A stretch of 6,439 bases of DNA from Chloroflexota bacterium (GTDB taxonomy: Bacteria > Chloroflexota > Anaerolineae > Anaerolineales > UBA11858), in NCBI GenBank assembly GCA_030666985.1, contig DAOUWT010000157.1:1-6439 (forward strand), in the 5' to 3' direction. The notes under the pieces are model-generated. The model was not told the DNA's origin. It did not search any database and was given only the letters and a program-made list of their open reading frames with translations. Both the position numbers and the translations under genes were made by a program. Positions 1 through 5,900 of this stretch are shown piece after piece; within the stretch, counting starts at the first letter, position 1; each line of letters starts with the position of its first letter.

Positions 1-42
1 AATATCTAATATCTAATATCCAACCTCCAATCCCCACTCCCC
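1..42. repeat. Degenerate heptanucleotide tandem repeat upstream of the first gene
   Basis: Six contiguous 7-base units fill these bases. Two are exact AATATCT, followed by AATATCC, AACCTCC, AATCCCC and ACTCCCC, so the tract decays from A/T-rich to C-rich towards the gene. The + strand contains no G over this stretch. The tract may extend beyond the left edge of the window. It lies immediately before the predicted promoter and is the first of four such 7-bp tracts, one before each gene. The period is read directly from the sequence; any function is unknown. Confidence 0.8.
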
Positions 43-45
43 CCG

Positions 46-74
46 TTGACCCCTCCCCCCCTCCATGCTACACT
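46..74 (+). promoter_or_regulatory. Predicted sigma70-type promoter (TTGACC-17 bp-TACACT)
   Basis: TTGACC at 46-51 matches the -35 consensus in five of six positions. After a 17-bp spacer, TACACT at 69-74 matches the -10 consensus in four of six, including the first TA and the final T. Transcription would start about 7 bases after the -10 box, near 81-82. The ATG at 85 would then be only a few bases from the 5' end, giving a nearly leaderless mRNA. This fits the absence of any Shine-Dalgarno sequence. The elements are seen in the sequence; promoter activity and the start point are inferred. Confidence 0.6.
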
Positions 75-84
75 AGCACCCGCT

Positions 85-705
85 ATGCGTCGTTCCCTAA
101 CCCTCCTAATCGTCACCTTTTTTATAGGAATGGCCTTTGGCGAAATACCTCTCGTGAAGGCCGCCACTCCCACCCCCTCTGCGTGGGCTGAGTTGATTGC
201 GCCCGGGGATGGTGAAGCCTTGCAGGGCGTGGTCGCCGTAATTGGCGAGGCTAAAGGCGGAGGGCTGCAATCCGTGGAACTCTCCTTTGCCTATCCCACA
301 GATGACACCGGGACGTGGTTTTTTTTGGCAGACATTGACCCGGCGGAAGCAGCCGAATTCCAGGTGGAATGGGATACGACCACCATTACCGATGGCGTAT
401 ATGACCTGCGCTTGAGGGCAGCCTACGCCAATGGTGAAACGCTTACCAAGTTTGCCACAGGCGTGCGGGTGCGAAATTACACCCCCGTTGAGACGGAAAC
501 CCCCAGCCCCACCGAGACACCCCTCCCGACCGGGCCAGGTGATTCCGCTGTGGAGACCGTCCTCCCCTCCACGCCCCTGCCGCCCAATCCGGTTGCCGTA
601 GAAAAGGGAGACATCTTCAACGCCCTTTGGATCGGACTAGCCACCATAGGCGGCCTCTTCGCCCTGCTGGGCATCTACTCTGGCATCAGAAAAAGCCTCC
701 GCTAG
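85..705 (+). CDS. Exported protein with Ig-like-type domain and C-terminal membrane anchor, function unknown
   Basis: A 206-residue protein. It begins with a classic signal peptide: MRRS, a hydrophobic core and a likely cleavage after VKA at residues 24-26. Residues about 30-133 form an acidic, beta-rich segment (ELIAPGDGEALQGVVAVIG, then SVELSFAY, EFQVEWDTT, GVYDLRLRAAYANGE). It resembles the small Ig-like or fibronectin-like sandwiches common in Chloroflexota surface proteins; this is by general character, not a specific family match. A Pro/Thr/Glu-rich linker (about 134-172) leads to one transmembrane helix (about 177-199) and a basic tail, IRKSLR. The layout is that of a type I membrane protein with its domain outside the cell. 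The ATG at 85 was chosen because the upstream in-frame TTG at 46 lies in the predicted -35 box and would put 13 residues in front of the signal peptide. No catalytic motif is seen. A run of eight T at 319-326 is the only slippage-prone tract. Confidence 0.85.
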   Translation: MRRSLTLLIVTFFIGMAFGEIPLVKAATPTPSAWAELIAPGDGEALQGVVAVIGEAKGGGLQSVELSFAYPTDDTGTWFFLADIDPAEAAEFQVEWDTTTITDGVYDLRLRAAYANGETLTKFATGVRVRNYTPVETETPSPTETPLPTGPGDSAVETVLPSTPLPPNPVAVEKGDIFNALWIGLATIGGLFALLGIYSGIRKSLR

Positions 706-723
706 CCTACTCCCGAACTTCCA

Positions 724-766
724 CAGGTGCAACGCACTTCTAAAGTCATGAAGTGCAATGCACCTG
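724..766. repeat. Long intergenic palindromic hairpin element
   Basis: Two 17-base arms form an imperfect inverted repeat. Bases 724-731 (CAGGTGCA) pair with 759-766 (TGCACCTG), two positions mismatch, then 734-740 (GCACTTC) pair with 750-756 (GAAGTGC) around a 9-base loop. That gives 15 base pairs. Each arm is itself near-palindromic: GTGCAATGCAC at 753-763 is a perfect palindrome around one central base. The element starts 18 bases after the stop codon of the upstream gene. There is no T-run after it, so it is not a standard intrinsic terminator. A related sequence lies after mfd at the right end of the window, which suggests a dispersed family like REP elements. It could act in transcript 3'-end stability or termination, but this is inferred. 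Confidence 0.75.
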
Positions 767-782
767 CTCAGTGACCGCAGGT
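762..782 (+). other. Alternative hairpin sharing an arm with the long palindrome
   Basis: ACCTGC at 762-767 pairs perfectly with GCAGGT at 777-782 around a 9-base loop. Its left arm uses the same bases (762-766) that close the larger hairpin at 724-766, so the two structures exclude each other in one RNA. It sits just before the heptamer tract that leads into pth. A switch is possible but unproven, and six base pairs could arise by chance. Confidence 0.35.
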
Positions 783-784
783 CT

Positions 785-847
785 CTTAATACCTAGTACC
801 TAGTACCTAGTACCTAATACCTAGTACCTAACACCCAATACCCAATA
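785..847. repeat. Nine-unit heptanucleotide repeat running into the pth start codon
   Basis: Nine consecutive 7-base units occupy this stretch. They start with CTTAATA, continue with four CCTAGTA and one CCTAATA, then CCTAACA and two CCCAATA. The final A of the last unit is the A of the pth ATG, so the repeat makes up the whole region immediately upstream of the start codon and leaves no Shine-Dalgarno sequence. The units differ in sequence from the other three leader tracts but share the 7-bp period. They resemble in style the short tandemly repeated heptamers known from cyanobacterial genomes. Confidence 0.9.
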
Positions 848-1410
848 TGCCCCCCTTCCTCATCGCCGGCCTCGGCAACCCCGGCCGAAAATACCGTCAT
901 AACCGCCACAACATTGGCTTCATGGTCGTGGACGCTCTAGCCGAACGTTTGGGAGAGAGCTTCACCAAAATGCAGCTAGATGCCCTCATTACCAAAGGGC
1001 GTTATCAGAGCCGGCGGGTGATCATAGCCAAGCCCCAAGCCTACATGAATAACTCGGGCCGGGTCATAAGCTCGCTGGTAAATTTTTATAAAATCCCGCT
1101 AGAGAACTTGATGGTGGTCTATGATGACGTCGATTTGCCCTTTGACACCCTGCGTCTCCGTACCGGAGGCGGGTCGGCGGGCCAAAAGGGGATGAAATCC
1201 ACCATAGCTCAATTAGGCACGCAAAACTTTCCCCGCCTGCGTATAGGCATTGACCGTCCCCCAGGGCGTATGTCAGTCTCGGCCTACGTTCTCCAAGATT
1301 TCGCAGACGCCGAGGTCGAAATACTCAGCTTTGTACTGGATGAAGCCGTTCAAGCCATCCTTAGATATATAACCGACGGGATTGAGCAGGCCATGACGAA
1401 ATACAACTAA
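847..1410 (+). CDS. pth: Peptidyl-tRNA hydrolase (aminoacyl-tRNA hydrolase, Pth family)
   Basis: A 187-residue cytoplasmic enzyme that cleaves the ester bond of peptidyl-tRNAs dropped by stalled ribosomes, freeing tRNA for reuse. The length is normal for bacterial Pth. Family signatures are clear: AGLGNPGRKY at 7-16, RHNIGF at 20-25, KPQAYMNNSG at 62-71, YDDVDLP at 92-98 and GGGSAGQKGMKS at 107-118, then LGTQNFPRLRIGI. Counted against the E. coli enzyme, the catalytic Asn10 and His20 are N11 and H21, while N68 and D93 keep the same numbers. One oddity is that the HN pair at E. coli 113-114 (GGHNG) reads Q113-K114 here; Asn114 is a substrate-contact residue in E. coli. The ATG at 847 directly precedes the conserved N-terminus, so the start is secure even without a Shine-Dalgarno sequence. 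The gene lies upstream of mfd, a common bacterial arrangement, but is separated from it by a phosphoesterase gene. Confidence 0.97.
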   Translation: MPPFLIAGLGNPGRKYRHNRHNIGFMVVDALAERLGESFTKMQLDALITKGRYQSRRVIIAKPQAYMNNSGRVISSLVNFYKIPLENLMVVYDDVDLPFDTLRLRTGGGSAGQKGMKSTIAQLGTQNFPRLRIGIDRPPGRMSVSAYVLQDFADAEVEILSFVLDEAVQAILRYITDGIEQAMTKYN

Positions 1411-1413
1411 AGA

Positions 1414-1434
1414 GTGAAACGTAAAACGTGAGAT
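1414..1434. repeat. Short purine-rich heptamer tract after pth
   Basis: Three 7-base units, GTGAAAC, GTAAAAC and GTGAGAT, start four bases after the pth stop codon. Unlike the tracts directly before genes, this one is A/G-rich on the + strand. It is too short to be certain as a repeat by itself, but it fits the 7-bp periodicity seen in every spacer here. Confidence 0.5.
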
Positions 1435-1468
1435 TCACGCAACATCGCGAAGCATCCCCGCAGGGGGA
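1427..1468. other. Two small hairpins in the pth-phosphoesterase spacer
   Basis: CGTGA (1427-1431) and TCACG (1435-1439) form a perfect 5-bp stem with a 3-base loop. TCCCC (1455-1459) and GGGGA (1464-1468) form a second 5-bp stem with a GCAG loop. Neither is followed by a T-run, so a canonical intrinsic terminator is not supported. They could weakly define the pth mRNA end, or be chance structures in repeat-rich DNA. Confidence 0.35.
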
Positions 1469-1510
1469 CGCACCACGCACCACGCATCACTCCTCACTCA
1501 TCACTAAACA
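1469..1510. repeat. Six-unit heptanucleotide repeat running into the phosphoesterase start codon
   Basis: Six consecutive 7-base units are present: two CGCACCA, then CGCATCA, CTCCTCA, CTCATCA and CTAAACA. The final A is the A of the ATG at 1510, the same phase as in the tract before pth. After the first three units the + strand has no G up to the G of the start codon. No Shine-Dalgarno sequence is possible within it. Confidence 0.85.
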
Positions 1511-2853
1511 TGCCACTCATACAAATCTGGTCTGCATTATTATACGGCGTAGCTGGATTCCTTGTCTTTCTGATATTGCTCAACCGAAGGCTTATCCTCA
1601 GACCTGACGGCAGGGCAAAAGCACTGTTATCTCTGCTTTTCTTGATAGGTCTGACCGGAGGCGGCGCATGGCTCGGTTTCTTTTTACATCGCCTCCCTTG
1701 GATTCTCGTCCCGCTTGCTTTATTATGTCTTGTGCTGCTTGGCGAGGCCCGTCGAGTAATAATACGGCGCTTTTATGCCGGTACCAGGTCTGTTGGCACA
1801 GTCCCACATAAAGTTGACATCACGAAGCCCATAACCACAACGGATCTGGTTGTCCATCGATATGAAGTGACGCATCCGAAGTGGAATGGGAAGCTGCTCC
1901 GCATTGTTCACTTGAGCGATTTGCACGTCCATCACGACCTGCCGCTGGCGTATTACCAAGATGCACTTGCAATCGCAGAACAATCTAAGCCAGATATTGC
2001 AGTATTCACAGGTGATTTTATCGCCGGCCTCGATACTCTGCCCAAATTGCGCGAGGTGCTGCGTCCCATCGCCAAATTAGAAAGCTACGCAGTTCTTGGC
2101 AATCATGACTACTGGGCAGACGCTGATGCTGTCAGAAAAGTCGTACACGATAGTGGTCTCCATTTGCTATCGGGAGAGTCAATCGTCCTTCCGGTTGGTG
2201 ATGAAAAGATCCTCATCAATGGATATGACTACCCTTGGAATATAAATAAGAAAGGTAGTCTACCCCAGGGGAACTGCCGTTCCCCCTTGAGCGTGATAGA
2301 TAGGCCATTTTTTAAGGCTCGAGCAAATGAGAAAGGTAGTCTACCCCAGGGGAACTGCCGTTCCCCCTTGAGCGTGATAGATAGGCCATTTTTTAAGGCT
2401 CGAGCAAATGAGAAAGGTAGTCTACCCCAGGGGAACTGCCGTTCCCCCTTGAGCGTGATAGATAGGCTATTTTTTAAGGCTCGAGCAGGATCGGCAGATC
2501 CTGCGGACTCCTCACTAATTCCAAACGCGATTGTCCAAGAGAGCAACATGCTCCACATTGTGCTTTCGCACACACCTGATAACATCTACTGGCTGTCAAA
2601 GTCGTATGCTGATTTTGTGTTTTCTGGGCATTACCATGCTGGGCAGTTTCGAATACCCGTGCTTGGCCCCATCGTGATTCCCTCAATATACGGCAGACGA
2701 TTTGACCATGGTCATTTCATTGTGAACGGCACACACCTTTTCGTTACAAGTGGCATCGGAGTAGCAGCCCCTCCGCTGAGAATTTATTGTCAACCAGACA
2801 TATTTATTGTAGACATCGTCGCAGGTAATTATTCACTCCCTACCCAAATGTAG
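1510..2853 (+). CDS. Membrane-anchored calcineurin-like metallophosphoesterase with internal triplication
   Basis: A 447-residue protein. Three hydrophobic segments (about 6-25, 38-59 and 62-78) and a basic stretch (RRVIIRRFY) precede a metallophosphoesterase domain of the general YkuE/YaeI-like type from about residue 128. All dinuclear-metal ligand motifs are present: SDLHVH with D137 and H139, TGDF with D169, GNHDYW with N198 and H199, LSHTPD with H354, and SGHYHAGQ with H374 and H376. The enzyme should therefore be active. Relatives hydrolyse phosphomono- or diesters, in some cases of lipids, but the substrate cannot be read from the sequence. Between the GNHD and LSHTPD motifs lies an in-frame insert of three 27-residue repeats (248-326) followed by a short Ala/Asp/Ser segment. 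Removing the repeats leaves about 366 residues. The gene looks less GC-rich than mfd and sits between pth and mfd, suggesting later insertion. The start rests on the first hydrophobic segment beginning a few residues after the ATG; no Shine-Dalgarno sequence is seen. Confidence 0.9.
   Translation: MPLIQIWSALLYGVAGFLVFLILLNRRLILRPDGRAKALLSLLFLIGLTGGGAWLGFFLHRLPWILVPLALLCLVLLGEARRVIIRRFYAGTRSVGTVPHKVDITKPITTTDLVVHRYEVTHPKWNGKLLRIVHLSDLHVHHDLPLAYYQDALAIAEQSKPDIAVFTGDFIAGLDTLPKLREVLRPIAKLESYAVLGNHDYWADADAVRKVVHDSGLHLLSGESIVLPVGDEKILINGYDYPWNINKKGSLPQGNCRSPLSVIDRPFFKARANEKGSLPQGNCRSPLSVIDRPFFKARANEKGSLPQGNCRSPLSVIDRLFFKARAGSADPADSSLIPNAIVQESNMLHIVLSHTPDNIYWLSKSYADFVFSGHYHAGQFRIPVLGPIVIPSIYGRRFDHGHFIVNGTHLFVTSGIGVAAPPLRIYCQPDIFIVDIVAGNYSLPTQM
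2250..2487. repeat. Three tandem 81-bp repeats inside the phosphoesterase gene
   Basis: Units begin at 2250, 2331 and 2412, exactly 81 bases apart. The first two are identical. The third runs to 2487 and differs by one C-to-T change that turns a Pro into Leu. Each unit encodes 27 residues (KGSLPQGNC, then RSPLSVIDR, then a Phe-Phe-Lys-Ala-Arg stretch) and contains no stop on either strand in the frame antiparallel to the gene. Each carries palindromes: GGTAG-T-CTACC, GGGGAAC-TGCC-GTTCCCC and the 8-bp palindrome GCTCGAGC. The near identity points to recent tandem duplication. The make-up recalls palindromic elements that insert in frame into bacterial genes, such as Rickettsia palindromic elements; that comparison is an analogy, not a homology claim. 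Confidence 0.95.
2485..2504. repeat. Perfect 8-bp palindrome at the end of the 81-bp repeat array
   Basis: GCAGGATC (2485-2492) and GATCCTGC (2497-2504) form a perfect inverted repeat around the 4-base loop GGCA. It overlaps the last bases of the third 81-bp unit and is absent from the two earlier unit junctions, so it marks where the array gives way to the rest of the gene. It encodes part of the Ala-Gly-Ser-Ala-Asp-Pro segment. It may be the edge of the inserted element or a second small element. Confidence 0.7.
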
Positions 2854-2878
2854 GTCGAAATGGCATCTCGGTGCAAAC

Positions 2879-2933
2879 TTGCCCCTTGCCCCTTGCCCCT
2901 TTCCCCTTGCCCCTTGCCCCTTCCCCACCCTCC
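2879..2933. repeat. CCCC-rich heptanucleotide repeat upstream of mfd
   Basis: The tract starts with three TTGCCCC units, one TTTCCCC and two more TTGCCCC. A 6-base TTCCCC and ACCCTCC follow, ending directly before the mfd ATG at 2934. An in-frame GTG at 2871 would translate the tract into a Pro/Leu-rich leader without similarity to Mfd, so the tract is taken as untranslated. The only other spacer bases, 2854-2878, show no recognisable signal. Confidence 0.9.
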
Positions 2934-5900
2934 ATGCTCACTTTCCTTACCGATAGAATCCGCCAACAACCCGCTTACCAAGAACTCCTAACGGCCATCA
3001 AAGCCGGGGAATTACCTTCCCGCGTGGGCCTGCCCCGCTCGGCCAGGTTGCCGGTCTTGGCGGCTTTGCAGGAATCCTTGGGACGCCCCGTCTTGCTGCT
3101 TACCGGGCGCACTGACCGCGCCTTGGCCCTGGTGGATGAGTTGGCTTTGTGGGCCCCTGAAGCCGATATAAAACTCTTTCCCGAGCCAGACCCTCTCTTT
3201 TACGAGCGCGTCCCATGGGGAGAGGGCACCCGCCGGGACCGCATTCGGGCCTTGGCCTCTTTGTCCGCGGAGATGATTCCCGGTGCGCCCAAGCCGGAAA
3301 AGCTGCCCATTCTGGTTGCCCCGGCCCGGGCCGCCATCACCCGCACCCTCCCCCGCCGGGACTTTATCCGCGCCACACAGACGATAAAGACGGGCCAACG
3401 TGCCTCTCTCCCAGGCCTGGCCCGCGAGTGGGTGCGGTACGGATATGCTCCTTCTTCTATAGTAGTTGCCCCCGGGGAATTTGCCCGCCGGGGCGGCATC
3501 CTCGATATTTGGCCGCCCGGAGACCGCTTTCCGGCCCGCATTGAGTTCTTCGGCGATGAGGTGGAAATGCTGCGGCGTTTTGACGCTAACACACAGCGCA
3601 CCATTGAAATTTTCGACCGCCTCCTGATCACCCCGGCCCGCGAGTATTTGCTCCCCGCCCTTGGGGAAACCTCTCCCCTTGGGGCCGCCACCCCCCCTGG
3701 GGGCGGCGATCACCTGGAGTTCCACCTTCCCCTTTTGCACCCCGCTCCCGCCACGCTCCTCGCCTATCTCCCCCGGGACACGCTTATTGTAGTGGATGAC
3801 CTGGAAATCCTCCGCGAGACAATCAACGATATAGACGCTCAGGCCGCCTCCCTGCGCAAAGGATACCTGGCGGATGGGACTTTGCCGGCCGATTATCCCC
3901 TGCCGTATCTGCCCTGGGAGGAGTTTCACGCTGACCTTCAGGCCCGGCAGACGCTCCCCCTGGGGCCGATTCCTGCCTTCCCCGGGTCAACCCTCGCGGG
4001 AATATTCTTCCCCAACCGGCGCTTTGGCGGGGAATTGAAAACTTTCATGAGCGATCTCCAAAAAGATATTCAAGCCGGCGTGGAGGTGGTCGTGGTTTCG
4101 CGGCAGGCCTCGCGCTTGGAAGAGATTTGGAAGGAGCGCGTTTCGGGCCTGAAATCCCCCCAATTTTTGAAGGGCAATTTGGAGGATGGCTGGCTGATGC
4201 AGGGTGCGTTCGGTGGGGACAGTTCGCTCGGTGAGGAGATGGTTCGGTTTCACTCACCACAGGCCTTCGCTATCACAGGGGGGGATGTGTGCCTTTTCAC
4301 GGATGGGGAGATTTTTGGGTGGGAGAGGGTGCAGCCGCGGCGCCGCCCCTGGGGGAGGGTTAAGCCGCCCGAGGCCGGGTACACCGATTTTGGGGCGGGG
4401 GAGTGGGTCGTGCACGTGGATCACGGCGTGGGGCGTTTTCGCGGATTGGTGCAGCGGGTGCTTGCTGGCGGGGAGGGCGAGTATTTGGCCGTGGAATACG
4501 CCGAGGGAGACCGTTTATTCGTCCCTGTTCATCAGGCCAATCGCCTGGCCCGTTACGTTGGCCCTAATAGCAGAGATCCGCGCATTACGCGCTTGGGCTC
4601 ATCTCGCTGGCAGCGCACTAAGGAGCGGGTCAAGAAAGAGGTCGAGAAGATTGCGGCTGATTTGCTGCAACTATACGCCCGCCGGGAGGTGGTGGAGGGG
4701 CACGCGTTCAACCCTGATACGGTTTGGCAGAGCGAGTTGGAGGCCAGTTTTCCATATATTGAAACCGATGACCAGCTCCAAGTTTTAGAAGAAGTCAAAG
4801 GTGATATGGAGCGGCTCAAGCCCATGGATCGCTTGGTTTGCGGCGATGTGGGATATGGCAAAACGGAAATTGCTGTGCGGGCCGCTTTCAAGGCCGTTAT
4901 GGATGGCAAGCAGGTGGCTTTGTTGGCCCCGACGACTGTTTTGGTTCAGCAGCACTACGACACTTTCTTAGACCGGGTCTTGGCTTTCCCTGTTAATGTG
5001 CAAATGCTTTCCCGGTTTAGAACTCAGCGTCAACAGCGAGATACTTTGGTGGGCATGGCTAAAGGGCAGGTGGACATTGTGATTGGGACGCATCGTTTAC
5101 TCTCCTCGGATGTAGTTTTCCGCGATTTGGGTTTGTTGATTGTGGATGAGGAGCAGCGTTTTGGCGTGACCCATAAAGAGAAAATCAAGAAGATGCGTGC
5201 TAATGTGGATGTCCTGACCCTGACGGCTACGCCCATCCCGCGCACGTTGTACATGGCCCTGACCGGCGTGCGGGATATTTCGCGTCTTGACACGCCTCCC
5301 GAGGAACGCTTGCCGGTGGTCACTCATGTTGGCTCTTACGACCCAGATTTGATCCGCCGCGCTATATGGCGGGAATTGGAACGGGGAGGGCAGGTTTTCT
5401 TCGTCCACAACCGGGTCAAGACCATCCAAGTTATCCGCGAACGGATTCAGAGATTAGTCCCAGAAGCGCGGATTAAGATAGCCCACGGCCAAATGTCAGA
5501 GAAAACATTATCCAGGCGCATGAGGGAATTTACCACGGGAGAGATAGACGTGCTCTTGTCTACCTCGATCATCGAGTCCGGTTTGGACATCCCCAACGCG
5601 AACACGTTGATCGTGGATCGGGCTGATATGTTTGGTCTGGCGCAGTTGTACCAGCTCCGGGGGAGGGTGGGACGCGGCGCACAGCAGGCTTATGCTTATT
5701 TTTTCAAGCATCCCCGCAAATCTCCCACCCCAGAAGGACAGCTCCGGCTGGAGACGATTGCCGAGTACACGCAACTGGGGTCTGGGTACTCGATTGCCAT
5801 GCGAGACCTTGAAATTAGAGGCGCGGGTGATATTTTGGGGGCCAGGCAGTCGGGCCATATTGCCGCGGTTGGCTTTCATCTCTATACCAATCTTTTGGCA

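Noticed and set aside
46..84. TTG start giving a 219-residue version of the first protein
   Set aside because: The TTG lies inside the predicted -35 box, has no Shine-Dalgarno sequence, and would place 13 Pro-rich residues before a well-formed signal peptide that begins at the ATG at 85.
319..326. Run of eight T in the first gene as a phase-variation site
   Set aside because: The frame is intact and the run encodes a natural Trp-Phe-Phe-Leu strand. A single tract without other evidence does not support phase variation.
2250..2487. CRISPR-like array
   Set aside because: The repeats are directly adjacent 81-bp units with no unique spacers, and they are translated in frame inside an enzyme.
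2229..2585. Antisense open frame of 118 codons across the 81-bp repeats
   Set aside because: It exists because the 81-bp unit, a multiple of three, is open on both strands. It has no start signal or family motif of its own and overlaps an intact enzyme gene.
2839..2854. 5-bp hairpin over the phosphoesterase stop codon as a terminator
   Set aside because: The stem CCTAC/GTAGG is short, overlaps the stop codon and has no following T-run.
2871..2933. GTG start giving an Mfd with 21 extra N-terminal residues
   Set aside because: The extra residues are just the translated TTGCCCC repeat. The ATG at 2934 gives the expected Mfd N-terminus.
3012..3929. Antisense open frame of 305 codons inside mfd
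   Set aside because: Long reverse frames are expected in C-rich coding DNA with few stop codons. The translation is low-complexity, with no recognisable domain, and the sense strand is clearly mfd.
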